A stretch of 42,556 bases of DNA, taken from positions 1 to 42,556 of IMG/VR virus record IMGVR_UViG_3300021197_001217; one strand, given 5' to 3'. This document shows, one piece after another, positions 21,365 through 30,403 of the stretch. This DNA comes from a virus. A model generated the notes under the pieces. The model had not been told where the DNA came from. It worked only from the letters and a program-made list of their open reading frames with translations, and did no database searches. Each line of letters starts with the position of its first letter. Within the stretch, counting starts at the first letter, position 1. The position numbers were made by a program, and so were the translations under genes.

Positions 21365-24351
21365 TAGGAAGCCTCAGTTTGTGCATTTCTGACTTCTGGT
21401 ACACCGCAACCATCAGTTGCGGTTACATCATAGGTCGCTTTGTCGGTAGCACCACTGGAAACCCATTTAGCACTAACAGTAGTATCAAACTGACCCTCGG
21501 CAATAATTGAATCTACTTTTGTAATTAGGTGATAACCACCAATTCCTAAAAGATGGGCTATAGAAGCCTGCTGAACCTGTTGTCCTTTGCCACCACTGTT
21601 GGTGGGGTTACCCAAGGAAGGAGAGATCCCTACTGGATTCACAAAGATATACATACCGGGGTAAAGCTGAACATTACCAAACATCTGTATCGTGATATCA
21701 TATGCTTCTCTCAACTGTCCTAAACCATCCACACCATCTCTTTCAAATCTTGCTTCTTTAACATATTTCTGATCTGTCTTAGAGAAAGATATGTTCTTGA
21801 CAAGCCCTGAATTAGCACCTATATCAAAGTGATAGATACCTTTCTCGTGATCTTCCTCCCTGTTGCCTCTCAATTGAGGAACTCTGGTTGTTGCATAATA
21901 GATTAAATAAGTATATTCATCACCACTATTAGAACGCTTAGATTGCTTTAACAAAGGACGAGTGTTGATATCGTTTGCAATATCATGATTACTTGTTATC
22001 ACAGCATTTCTTAAAATTAATTTATGATCTCTGTCTCCACCAAGACACTTCTCAGGAGAGAAAAGATTTCTGACGAAATCATTCATAAAATCACTTAAAA
22101 ATTGAAAAAGTGTATACTGGCTAATTCCCTCTTTGATTGTTTTAGACATCAAAAACTCAGCAAAGTAAGTAAGAGATATTGGAATATCACCAATATTCAT
22201 TTCATAACCACCCCTTGTCGGAAGATTTATGATAGAAGGGCCAAGTATTACTCTTATTTTTTTAAATTGTTCATAGTGTATTTCTATATCATTTCTGCCG
22301 TTTTTTGTTTTACTTAAAGATAATTCAATCTTGTTGATAACAACATCAAGAATATCACTTAAATATATGTAACTAACAATTACTCCATCTGGAGTTAGTG
22401 CAGGGATTAATGAACCTGATTCACTATCGCCACTGTCGCCGGCTTGTTTAGCATCTCGACTGGCTTTTTCTATAGCTGTGGCAATCTTGTTACCTGCACC
22501 TGTTGTATAATTGGTTACTTCCATATTGTAGGCATCGCCAGTTTCTTTTATGTCTCTATAATCGACAGTTAAATGAGTAATTTTACCAGTCTTATCAAGA
22601 TCTCTTAGAATACTTGTTAAGGCTATTTCCTCTTGCTTATCAATTTTTTTAATTGCTTCTTTTTTGTAAGCACTGATTTTCTCGTTTTTACATCCTTTAT
22701 CTCTTTTGGCCCTTTTGATGACATCATCATAATCGAAAAGTTCTCTGTAAAGATCTTCAGTAGCTAGAATGTTGGAATAAACCGCACCAGTGATAGAATC
22801 AATATAAGCTCTATAGTCAATTTCTACTTCTACTTGTCCTTGTTCTCCAACATTAATTGTATGTGTGACAGGAATAAGTTGAACAGTAATCGATGAATTT
22901 AAGATAGCCTCTTTTACTTTTTTTTGAGGTGAAGAAAAATCAGACAAAACTTGATTGCCGCCTAACTCACTCCAACCAAAGACGGCTTTTAGTCTATAAT
23001 TTCTAGGATTTGGATCTAGCTGGTGAGAACTTCTGTGTGACTTTATTGTGCTAGGAGTTTTCATCATCAGGTCGATGAAACGAAATCCACTATCTACAGA
23101 CTCAAAACCAGGACCATTTTGTTCCGTGACAGTAACCCTCCTGCTTCTTAGAAGTTCCTCAAAGGAAGCAAAGAATAGCTTAAGCTTAGATTTTATGTTT
23201 CTTTTAGCTGTGAAAAAGTTATTACCATCGAACTCCATTGTCATGGACTTCATCCCAGCACCAATACTACGAGATCTTCCTAGCGGGTAAGTCTGAGCTA
23301 CCTCATATACACCCAGGAAAGAGTCTATCTCGTCTTTTGTGGTGTGAGTGTTCATAATTATTGGAACATCTGCCTCCCTACCATCATCATCAATAAAGAC
23401 CTTGTAAAGCTCTATTGACGGAGTAAGGCCAGAAAGCTGTGCAGGAGTAATGTTAAAAATTTGTTCATAATTCGGAGGTTTTACTAGCTGATTGACAAAA
23501 CCATCAGGAGAATAATTTTCGACACTACCAAGTTTAAAAACTTTTTTTGATGGATTTTCTGAAGAAACACCAGGAAGCTTATTTGTATATTTAATTAAGA
23601 AGCATTGCTCCTCAAAGCGCTTTTGTTGTGCAATTTCTTCTGGAGTTGGAGGAGGATCATTGATTATATCTAAAATTGGTTGAACGTCATTAAGACTAAT
23701 GGAACCATCTTGGTCAATATCAGAAATATCTCTTAACTGTTCAGTTTTTTCACCGTTAAAAATACTCTCATCTGGTTCTTTTGAGTCATATTTATCGAAT
23801 AATTCTTCTGTTGCATCCCACAACTTTTTACCACATTTATCGAGTCTCCTATAGGACGCTCCTGAACCAATTTTTCTTTCCCTAACAACAGTATACAGAG
23901 AGCTTTGTTTCACTTGCTCTGTAGCCTCACCATAAGCTTTTTCTGCAGCCTCAGAAGAATCCATATACTGTGAGTAAGCTAGAATTTTTCGATTAGAAAA
24001 GTCTTCTATTTGTTTATCAAGGTCTGATACTTCTTTGGGGATGTCCAAGTCCCCACCGCTGTCTTTACAGTTGACAGTTAGTCTGTCAGTTATGGAGGCC
24101 TGGCCCATAGCGGCCGTAGAACTACTGATATCTCTATATTCAAAAACGTTATTTTTGGAAAACTCTGTATCTTTTTTGGTTCTATGACCATTAAGTGCAG
24201 TTTCTGCCTTTATCTCTATTCCTTTGCTGACAACTTCAGCAGTTCTACTTGTACCATCGATCGTTCTGTTCTTAAGGGCTTGTACTCTAGTGGCAGTTGT
24301 GTTATGGCGGCCTAGCTTATGTTGTATATCAAACTTAGTGTCAACACTCAT
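21364..24351 (-). CDS. Large baseplate hub-like protein with EF-hand/dockerin-type calcium motif
   Basis: This gene encodes 995 residues. The C-terminal part resembles phage hub or tail-spike-hub proteins: GVDGLGQLREAYDITIQMFG, LYPGMYIFVNPVGI and IGGYHLITKVDSIIAEGQFDTTV, a pattern of hub beta domains ending in a strand that projects toward the tail tip. A calcium-loop motif DIDQDGSISLND is at 211-222, with Asp at 1, 3, 5 and 12, Gly at 6 and Ile at 8, as in dockerin repeats. It sits between the LysM-type gp53-like protein and another structural gene, with TGATG overlap. No lysozyme domain is visible. The hub assignment is from position and pattern. Confidence 0.6.
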   Translation of the reverse strand: MSVDTKFDIQHKLGRHNTTATRVQALKNRTIDGTSRTAEVVSKGIEIKAETALNGHRTKKDTEFSKNNVFEYRDISSSTAAMGQASITDRLTVNCKDSGGDLDIPKEVSDLDKQIEDFSNRKILAYSQYMDSSEAAEKAYGEATEQVKQSSLYTVVRERKIGSGASYRRLDKCGKKLWDATEELFDKYDSKEPDESIFNGEKTEQLRDISDIDQDGSISLNDVQPILDIINDPPPTPEEIAQQKRFEEQCFLIKYTNKLPGVSSENPSKKVFKLGSVENYSPDGFVNQLVKPPNYEQIFNITPAQLSGLTPSIELYKVFIDDDGREADVPIIMNTHTTKDEIDSFLGVYEVAQTYPLGRSRSIGAGMKSMTMEFDGNNFFTAKRNIKSKLKLFFASFEELLRSRRVTVTEQNGPGFESVDSGFRFIDLMMKTPSTIKSHRSSHQLDPNPRNYRLKAVFGWSELGGNQVLSDFSSPQKKVKEAILNSSITVQLIPVTHTINVGEQGQVEVEIDYRAYIDSITGAVYSNILATEDLYRELFDYDDVIKRAKRDKGCKNEKISAYKKEAIKKIDKQEEIALTSILRDLDKTGKITHLTVDYRDIKETGDAYNMEVTNYTTGAGNKIATAIEKASRDAKQAGDSGDSESGSLIPALTPDGVIVSYIYLSDILDVVINKIELSLSKTKNGRNDIEIHYEQFKKIRVILGPSIINLPTRGGYEMNIGDIPISLTYFAEFLMSKTIKEGISQYTLFQFLSDFMNDFVRNLFSPEKCLGGDRDHKLILRNAVITSNHDIANDINTRPLLKQSKRSNSGDEYTYLIYYATTRVPQLRGNREEDHEKGIYHFDIGANSGLVKNISFSKTDQKYVKEARFERDGVDGLGQLREAYDITIQMFGNVQLYPGMYIFVNPVGISPSLGNPTNSGGKGQQVQQASIAHLLGIGGYHLITKVDSIIAEGQFDTTVSAKWVSSGATDKATYDVTATDGCGVPEVRNAQTEAS

Positions 24352-24689
24352 CAGACCCCCAAGGCTTCAAGAGCCATCGTCAAGTTATTCGGAATATAGA
24401 CAACATCTCCTACCTTGTAGTGTGCGTCTGTAGGTTTTTTATTCCACCAAGCAATTACCCACCAATACTCAAAGTTACCTAAATGTTTGCTAGCAAGTTT
24501 TGAGAGTCTTGTGGTCTCGTCCCAAATAACGGCTCTTGAACCAATTCTATCGTAATCTTCTTGTGTTGGATGTCTAAGAGAGTCCAAAGAAAAATATGTA
24601 AGAGAGTTAGTGTTTCTTTTTCTGACACTTCTCTCATCTATAGGTTTTCTTGAGTTTAATACACTTCTTTTATTATATCGTATTGGCAT
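24351..24689 (-). CDS. LysM-like baseplate protein (T4 gp53-like)
   Basis: This gene encodes 112 residues. The C-terminal 70 residues read IWDETTRLSKLASKHLGNFEYWWVIAWWNKK, then HYKVGDVVYIPNNL. This is the LysM-type arrangement found in T4 gp53 and in tail X proteins, with the ordering W-x4-RLSKLA...WWVIA...GD.VYIP. Such proteins clamp wedges or bind the hub in the baseplate. The basic N-terminus (MPIRYNKRSVLNSRK) is unstructured. It is coupled to the hub gene by a one-base overlap. Confidence 0.75.
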   Translation of the reverse strand: MPIRYNKRSVLNSRKPIDERSVRKRNTNSLTYFSLDSLRHPTQEDYDRIGSRAVIWDETTRLSKLASKHLGNFEYWWVIAWWNKKPTDAHYKVGDVVYIPNNLTMALEALGV

Positions 24690-24691
24690 TA

Positions 24692-25702
24692 TTATTCACT
24701 TCTACTTCTTGCATCGTCAGTACCCAGGCCGATATCACCATCTATTTTAGGGGTAATACCTGCTCCTGCTTGGTAAAGACCATTTTCACTCTCTCTAAAA
24801 GACTGGAAATTAATATCCAATGTTTCAGCTTTGCTTCCTGCCGATAGTGAGCTTCTGAAATCTGTTGGATCATTACCAAAAGTGGCCGGGGTCACAAACA
24901 CTGGTGCCGGGGCGGCTGGTTCGCCACTAGTATCCGCAGCCGCAGCCGTAGCCGCTCCTGCTTCTTGGGCCGCCTGTTGTTGATTTTTTTGTTTTACTGC
25001 CTCTAGTCTGGCCTTATCACCGAGACTATCAATCTCCCCTGGTTTAATACCATACAACCACCCCTTTTCAGTCCTAAACATACCTTCTTCATCATAACCA
25101 AGATCTATTTCATGAAGAACGGTAAAGTCTATATTGAAAGAAATAAGTCTCGGAGTTATGAATTTCTGTTCACCATCAAAAACTCCTATATCTTTACCAA
25201 AATTTAAATCATAATCAAAAGAAGTTATATACCCAAGAAGACCCTTTCCTTCTTCTTTGCCTTTGATGATATTGACAAAGCTAATTCTAACTAACGGAGA
25301 CTGACTGAGAATTTTGTAGTTAGGATTGTTTTCACTGGGTGTATGGTAGGTTGGGTAAAGTAGTTTTACCAAATCTTCTGTCTTAGATAAGTTGTCTTTG
25401 CCCTCGATAACCGAATCTGCAGGGGCATCAAAGCCAAATGATAGTCTTCGCGAGACACCTTTGTAAATACCAATTGGTTCGGTTCTACCATATACAGTTT
25501 CTTCGTTCCATTCAGGCTTAAATAAATCCTTAAAGGCGGTTATAAAGGCCTTAAATTCTACAGCATCTTGCTCGCTAGATTCTATTCTTGCATTTTCAAA
25601 ACGAATAACATAATCTTTTGCCAAGTAGCCTGCATATGATCCATGAACAGATTGGTTATCACCATATTTAAAACTATCTTTCTGTGTAGCTGTGTATGAC
25701 AT
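24692..25702 (-). CDS. Tail tube/baseplate junction protein (putative)
   Basis: This gene encodes 336 residues from the ATG at 25702, which follows GGAGCAAGACTAAG and overlaps the tape measure stop. Strand-rich segments (YVIRFENARI, RRLSFGFDAPAD, PLVRISFVNII, LLGYITSFDYDLNFG, RLISFNIDFTVLHE) resemble tube-like baseplate proteins that start the tail tube, such as T4 gp48/gp54. The order in the tail operon fits this. A flexible Ala/Pro-rich linker of about 45 residues precedes a charged C-terminus. The exact T4 counterpart cannot be decided from sequence alone. Confidence 0.55.
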   Translation of the reverse strand: MSYTATQKDSFKYGDNQSVHGSYAGYLAKDYVIRFENARIESSEQDAVEFKAFITAFKDLFKPEWNEETVYGRTEPIGIYKGVSRRLSFGFDAPADSVIEGKDNLSKTEDLVKLLYPTYHTPSENNPNYKILSQSPLVRISFVNIIKGKEEGKGLLGYITSFDYDLNFGKDIGVFDGEQKFITPRLISFNIDFTVLHEIDLGYDEEGMFRTEKGWLYGIKPGEIDSLGDKARLEAVKQKNQQQAAQEAGAATAAAADTSGEPAAPAPVFVTPATFGNDPTDFRSSLSAGSKAETLDINFQSFRESENGLYQAGAGITPKIDGDIGLGTDDARSRSE

Positions 25703-25703
25703 C

Positions 25704-28631
25704 TTAGTCTTGCTCCAAGTCGAATGCTTCGCCAACTATTGTAATTACTTTCTTCCTGAAAACTGTTTCGCCCATGTTGAAATTAACGAATACATCTTGT
25801 CTTTTAACTGTTCGTGTTCCACCTCCACCTCCACTGCCACCTGCTGCTGCACCAGCCGTTCTGGTGGCAGCACTAGCTATTCGTTCAGTTATGTTTCTAG
25901 TTGCGGTAGTATTAACAACGGTAGATGCAAGAGCGGTTGTAGCCATAGTTGCTGAAAGTGCCATTGCCTTTGTGGTTGGAATCTCATCAATAGCATTAGC
26001 AATTTCTCTGAAAGAATCAGCAACCGCTGTTAGTTTGCTTGCTTCTGCCGAAGCTATACTTGCGACCAAAGATGATATCGCTTGAAGTTTAGCACCGGGA
26101 ACAAGTGCGAGAGCAACAGAGAAGCCCATTAAGGCAGTCGCTAACCCACCAAATCCGAACATAATTGATGGTAAGAACAAGGCCAAAGGAGCTATTGAGT
26201 AGATGAATAACGTGAGTGCTGCCATCTTAGCAAAGTCAATTGCATCCATTAATGTTCCAAACGAGTTGGCAATCATCTGTATACCAAGCCCAAACAAGGA
26301 CATTCCGCCACCTGCCATTAAGACAGCAGCACCTATTGCCAAGAATACTCCAGCAGCCGCGAGACCAAGACCTGAATAGACTAGGATTCCTACGACAGCT
26401 ATGACAGCAATCATTCCTACTGCGAGAATCCCTAATGACATTATGAATGCATTCATCGCTTCACCGCTCAATGTATTCAGCATCTCTCCCATTCCAGATA
26501 GAGAATCAACAAACATTGACATTGCTAAGAATGCACCAGCAAGAGAAAGCATAACAGCAACAATTGCAGGAGCAGCCTTATAGAATGATTTAGAGGATTT
26601 ATCTAGAGCTTTCCCTAAAGCGATAAAAGCAAATCCAAGAAGTATAATACCTAAGAAAAGGCTTGGTGGGTTAAAAGCGGTTGCAAATAATATAGTACCA
26701 AGGGCAAATGCAGCAGCAGCAATAATTGCCATTTTTGCTGCACTCCCTTTTTGTGACATGTTCAAGAAATTTTGAGCAATGGCCATAGCAAAAGTAGCAG
26801 TTCTAAGGCCCACTAGCGCGGGTAAAATAGCTTTAATTGCACCTGGATATTCTAAAAAGAAGCCCAGTAAATTACTAAAGCCATCTACTAGAACCATAAT
26901 TGGTCCTCCTGGGGCGGCAGCAGTTGCCAACATTGCATTTAGTTTTTCTTGAACAGAGGCTAGGTGAGCAGCAGCCTCAGCTTGTTTGATATAATCGTCA
27001 GATGTTTGTTGAGTCATGCCGGACAGTTTTTCTGTATTACCAGATAGAACGAGGGCCAACTCACCAACATCTTTGAGACCCATCGCTTCTGTATATGCAA
27101 GCTTCTGGTAATAACTCATAGAATCAAAGGAAAGGCCCGCATTTGTAATAGAATCAGCAATTGCATTGAAACGATCTGCTGGGCTTTCCATCATCATGAG
27201 ATCGATGGCATTAACAAAGTCACCGCCAAGAAGAGCATTAAGCTTGCCGACTTGACTTGCTGCACCTTCAAATGTATCAAACTGATCTGTTATCTGAAGT
27301 ATCTTGGTCATCTCAAGACCAGTAATCTTAGAAACTCTAGCAAGATCTTTAAAGGCAGTTTCCATATTTCTAACTTTTGAGATTTGTGGCTGCAAGCTGG
27401 CAAATTGCTCAGAAATCATGCCAGGAGCCATTCCAATATCTTGAGCGAATGCTGTTAGCTCTCTTGCAAAGGCGGCAGCTTCTGTTGTGCTTTGACCTAA
27501 TATCTTGGTTTGGTTTTGAATAATCGTAGCAAAAGTCTTGGTTTCCACTCCATACTGCTTTAGCATTGTGGCATTTTCGCCAAGCTCTTTTCTTTGAGCC
27601 TGCGTGACGAAAGAAAAGTCTGTGAATGTTGTAAAGAGATCACCGTAAGCTTTGCCTATTATTGCAGCGTTACCACCAAACTGTGAGGTTGACTCAACGA
27701 GTGCTCTGATATCTTTATCGGCACCCTCCATAGCACCACCACCACCGGTCAAACGTCTAAAGCCTGACTCTGCACTATCGATAGCCATTGCCATTTCATA
27801 CATCTTATTAACAATAGTAGAAATACCCTTGTTAAGTTTAGCTGACGACATATTGAGCAAATCAAAAGAATTAACAGAAGCCATTAGCATCTTAGGTAAG
27901 GCACCAATTCCATCTCTTCCAAGAGATATAGCAATGTTATCTAGTGTATCGGCCTTAGTATTTAAAAGCCCTAGTCTTGTTAGGATAGCATCGTTAGCTT
28001 TTAGAGTAGCGCCATCGATTCCTTCTGTTGTTCTTTTAATTGCTTTTAAAGCTTTATCTGCAATTTCCGCCTCAAGGCCAAAGTCTCTAACACCATCAGT
28101 TAATTTGATTTGTTCTATGTTTAAGTCTTCAAACTGCTTTTGTAGTTCGTCTACATTTTCGTTATTTTGTTTTCTCTCTTCAATTTCTTTTGCCAGATCT
28201 ATTAGCTTTTTTGCGGCAGTATCATTTTGTAATTTTGCATTTTCTTTGTTTAAGTCAGCAGCAACTTTGTCAAGCTCTAACATTCGTCTAGACATATCAA
28301 GTTGAATTGTTTTAGACTTGGTGCCTTCTTGAATTGCTTTGTATTTGTCTTTTAATATATTAAAAGAGTTAGCCTCGGCTTTGGCACCATCCCTGATACT
28401 TTCAACAAACTTTTTGTGAAGAGCCTCAGATTCGGAAATGGTATCTCTTAATCTCTCCATTGTTAAAAGCTGTTCAGATAACTCTTCGCGCACTTCTGTT
28501 GTTAAAGAACTAACCTTATTAATATTTTTTAGCTGTTCAGCATCAAGACCTATCAAAAGTTCTTTAATTTTTTGAACTTCTCTTAAACCTTTTAACTGTT
28601 CCTTAATAGATTCAATGTCTTTATCAGCCAT
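25704..28631 (-). CDS. Tail tape measure protein
   Basis: This gene encodes 975 residues. The first 250 are charged coiled-coil-forming helices (IKEQLKGLREVQKIKELL). A middle part follows, typical of tape measures (AMAIDSAESGFRRLTGGGGAMEG, TSQFGGNAAIIGKAYGDL). Residues about 600-860 contain several long hydrophobic helices, such as AAMAIIAAAAFALGTILFATAF and GMIAVIAVVGILVYSGLGLAAAGVFLA, that would enter the host membrane. The C-terminus has a GGSGGGGG linker and a short tail. It lies directly after the chaperone pair and a terminator, the standard place for this gene. The start has only a weak ribosome-binding site (GAGG). Confidence 0.9.
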   Translation of the reverse strand: MADKDIESIKEQLKGLREVQKIKELLIGLDAEQLKNINKVSSLTTEVREELSEQLLTMERLRDTISESEALHKKFVESIRDGAKAEANSFNILKDKYKAIQEGTKSKTIQLDMSRRMLELDKVAADLNKENAKLQNDTAAKKLIDLAKEIEERKQNNENVDELQKQFEDLNIEQIKLTDGVRDFGLEAEIADKALKAIKRTTEGIDGATLKANDAILTRLGLLNTKADTLDNIAISLGRDGIGALPKMLMASVNSFDLLNMSSAKLNKGISTIVNKMYEMAMAIDSAESGFRRLTGGGGAMEGADKDIRALVESTSQFGGNAAIIGKAYGDLFTTFTDFSFVTQAQRKELGENATMLKQYGVETKTFATIIQNQTKILGQSTTEAAAFARELTAFAQDIGMAPGMISEQFASLQPQISKVRNMETAFKDLARVSKITGLEMTKILQITDQFDTFEGAASQVGKLNALLGGDFVNAIDLMMMESPADRFNAIADSITNAGLSFDSMSYYQKLAYTEAMGLKDVGELALVLSGNTEKLSGMTQQTSDDYIKQAEAAAHLASVQEKLNAMLATAAAPGGPIMVLVDGFSNLLGFFLEYPGAIKAILPALVGLRTATFAMAIAQNFLNMSQKGSAAKMAIIAAAAFALGTILFATAFNPPSLFLGIILLGFAFIALGKALDKSSKSFYKAAPAIVAVMLSLAGAFLAMSMFVDSLSGMGEMLNTLSGEAMNAFIMSLGILAVGMIAVIAVVGILVYSGLGLAAAGVFLAIGAAVLMAGGGMSLFGLGIQMIANSFGTLMDAIDFAKMAALTLFIYSIAPLALFLPSIMFGFGGLATALMGFSVALALVPGAKLQAISSLVASIASAEASKLTAVADSFREIANAIDEIPTTKAMALSATMATTALASTVVNTTATRNITERIASAATRTAGAAAGGSGGGGGTRTVKRQDVFVNFNMGETVFRKKVITIVGEAFDLEQD

Positions 28632-28668
28632 ATAGAGCCCTCACTTACTCAATAATTAGTTTAGATAC

Positions 28669-28694
28669 AAAAATGACGGGCTCAAAGCCCGTCA
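28669..28694 (-). terminator. Rho-independent terminator between the chaperone pair and the tape measure gene
   Basis: On the minus strand TGACGGGCT, TTG, AGCCCGTCA and five T residues form a nine-pair stem. It may lower tape measure transcription relative to the tube and sheath genes upstream. Confidence 0.9.
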
Positions 28695-28696
28695 GA

Positions 28697-28918
28697 TTAT
28701 AAATTAGATGGTGGTCTGGGTTGATTAAATGCAGACAATTCATGAGTTTCAGAGTTGTCGCCAGAGCCCTTAGACGCCTTTTCTACTGCTTCCTTCTCAT
28801 CATTAAGCTGCTTTACCAGTCTGTTCATGAACCAAGTTCTGAGGCCTACAGGGAGGTTGTATGCCTCTATAAATGACCAGTTGCCCGAGTATTGCAGAAA
28901 GAAAAACTGTTCATACAC
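28697..28918 (-). CDS. Second tail assembly chaperone segment (probably made mainly by frameshift)
   Basis: The frame from the GTG at 28918 encodes 73 residues (VYEQFFFLQYSGNWSFIEAY...). The frame is open further upstream to 28960, and the extra residues GLTPEYIEN read as a natural continuation of the helix, so the GTG may not be the true beginning. A +1 (or -2) ribosomal frameshift on the T7 run in the preceding gene would fuse this segment to the gp26-like protein. This would be comparable to lambda G/GT chaperones. The C-terminus is charged and disordered. A terminator follows. Confidence 0.6.
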   Translation of the reverse strand: MYEQFFFLQYSGNWSFIEAYNLPVGLRTWFMNRLVKQLNDEKEAVEKASKGSGDNSETHELSAFNQPRPPSNL

Positions 28919-28931
28919 GTTCTCTATATAT

Positions 28932-29783
28932 TCAGGAGTCAGGCCAAAAAAAGTCCGCTGTCATCGGCACCTCCATGTCTTGGGTATATTCGCAAGACGG
29001 GCACTCGAAGGTTTGGGAGGTATCTACATTGGGATTGGCTAGCTTATAGGCTGAGCGTAGATGTCTGGAGTCCATAGTAGGCATTCTTTCAATAAGCATA
29101 TTAATTGAATCAGGATCTTCTAGGCCAGCAACAGATACAATCATTGTCTGGAGTTGTCTAGTGATGTTGTGCTCTGCACCTTTAGACTTTTGATCCTTTT
29201 CCATGCCCTTAACAATCTTCTTTTCATCGTGACCATTCATTAGTTTAAACTCTACATCAATCTCAAGGACTGGTAGGGTAACCATGAAGGTACCTCTGTC
29301 TGTTTTTTGAAGACTAAGGCTTGAAGCATCTTCACCATAATAAACATTATCTAAATCAAGAGTAAAGTTAAACTTAGATGTCTCTCCACAAGAAGGACAA
29401 GTAACAGAAGTTTTGTAGTCTGCACCATAAGCTGCTACTCTGGTGGCCATAATGATTGCATTACGATCACCTGTAAGCAAAGTGTTTGCATCAATATTGG
29501 TATCAAGAATAATATTCTTTAATACTCTATCAATAGCAATACCCTTCTTAAGGAGAGAACGAGAAGTAAGAATGTCCTCTTCTTTTGCCGTCATATGCTT
29601 GATTTCTATTGTCTCTTCACCATGTAAAGGATGATTCGGAGGATAGAAAAGCCCACGACTGGGCAACTCCACATGTTCTGTAGGAGTAACAAATGATAGT
29701 TTTTCCGCAAGTTGCTCTGCCGTCATTTTACCAGCAGGGGAGGGAGAGCCGGATGCTCCGACTCTATCCGTATTGTTTCTCAA
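28932..29783 (-). CDS. gp26-like tail assembly chaperone / baseplate hub assembly protein
   Basis: This 283-residue protein belongs to the T4 gp26-like group: VELPSRGLFYPPNHPLHGEETIEIKHMTAKEEDIL followed by IDRVLKNIIL, LLTGDRNAIIMATRVAAYGADY and a C-x2-C pair (VTCPSCGE). A second C-x2-C (FECPSCEY) lies near the C-terminus, so a zinc site is likely. It is placed between the tube and tape measure genes, the normal position of tail chaperones. Near its end GAC TTT TTT TGG provides a seven-T slippery stretch leading into the next frame. Without a shift it ends WPDS. T4 gp26 is described as a hub assembly protein; here the chaperone role is inferred from position. Confidence 0.8.
   Translation of the reverse strand: MRNNTDRVGASGSPSPAGKMTAEQLAEKLSFVTPTEHVELPSRGLFYPPNHPLHGEETIEIKHMTAKEEDILTSRSLLKKGIAIDRVLKNIILDTNIDANTLLTGDRNAIIMATRVAAYGADYKTSVTCPSCGETSKFNFTLDLDNVYYGEDASSLSLQKTDRGTFMVTLPVLEIDVEFKLMNGHDEKKIVKGMEKDQKSKGAEHNITRQLQTMIVSVAGLEDPDSINMLIERMPTMDSRHLRSAYKLANPNVDTSQTFECPSCEYTQDMEVPMTADFFWPDS
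28943..28955 (-). other. Candidate programmed frameshift site (seven-T run)
   Basis: On the minus strand GGACTTTTTTTGGC lies 10-20 bases before the stop of the gp26-like gene. A +1 slip (TTT T to TTT) or a -2 slip gives GGC CTG ACT CCT, in frame with the downstream segment. A -1 slip gives TTG GCC TGA and stops at once. Confidence 0.6.
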
Positions 29784-29809
29784 GTGTCACCTCAATATTG
29801 TGAGAAAAT

Positions 29810-30370
29810 CTAGCTAAAGTAGCTTGTACTGTTTGAATCAATCATACTAGCAAAGTCATAAGCAACAGAAAGCTTGTAAGTGGTAAGTTCATCATTACCA
29901 TATGCAATGGAATCCCCGTAAGTTATACCCTTACACATAGCATTTTTAAGAGTCCACTTCTCGATTTCGTTACCTTCTGCATCTACCTGAGCAATAATTA
30001 AGTCGCCCATGGCGGAAACAGCGCCAGACTTTGAAACAGTGGCAAGAGCCGCACCAGTGCCAGCAGCAGCAGGGACTTGATAACCAGATTCAGTCCAGAG
30101 TTTAGATAGGAGACCGGCAGCGTCCACATCCTGCGGATCAACAACAGTAAGGTCAATATCATTCCAAGTGACAGTGCCTGGGAACTTAAACTTATGATTG
30201 AGATAAGAGTGCTCAGCCACGTTGACAGTAAAGGACGGCTTTGTAACCTCCTTAGCCCACCAAACAATCGGCTCTGTCCCGCTAGCGTTGGTTAATTGAA
30301 CATAGAACCGAAAGTTTCTCTTTGGGTCTTTTGCTCCAGATAGTTTATAATCAGAACTCCAGAATGGCAT
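29810..30370 (-). CDS. Tail tube protein (T4 gp19-like)
   Basis: This 186-residue protein forms the inner tube of the contractile tail. The N-terminus (PKRNFRFYVQLTNASG, VWWAKEVTKPSFTV) and the middle (FKFPGTVTWNDIDLTVVDP) follow the tube fold of T4 gp19. The C-terminal YGDSIAYGNDELTTYKLSVAYDFASM is also typical. It follows the sheath gene as in T4 and precedes the chaperone genes. The start has AGGAG eight bases upstream. High expression is expected. Confidence 0.93.
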   Translation of the reverse strand: MPFWSSDYKLSGAKDPKRNFRFYVQLTNASGTEPIVWWAKEVTKPSFTVNVAEHSYLNHKFKFPGTVTWNDIDLTVVDPQDVDAAGLLSKLWTESGYQVPAAAGTGAALATVSKSGAVSAMGDLIIAQVDAEGNEIEKWTLKNAMCKGITYGDSIAYGNDELTTYKLSVAYDFASMIDSNSTSYFS

Positions 30371-30403
30371 TGATTGTATTCTCCTATTTATAAATTAATT
30401 AGT

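Noticed and set aside
28916-28930. GTG at 28918 as the only start of the second chaperone segment
   Set aside because: The ribosome-binding site is weak and the codons upstream of it read as natural coding sequence, so independent initiation is kept only as an alternative to the frameshift.
30385-30392. TATAAATA on the coding strand before the tail tube gene, identical to the T4 late promoter
   Set aside because: It lies only 14 bases from the ATG and would start the transcript inside or after the AGGAG ribosome-binding site. No other structural gene has it at a proper distance.
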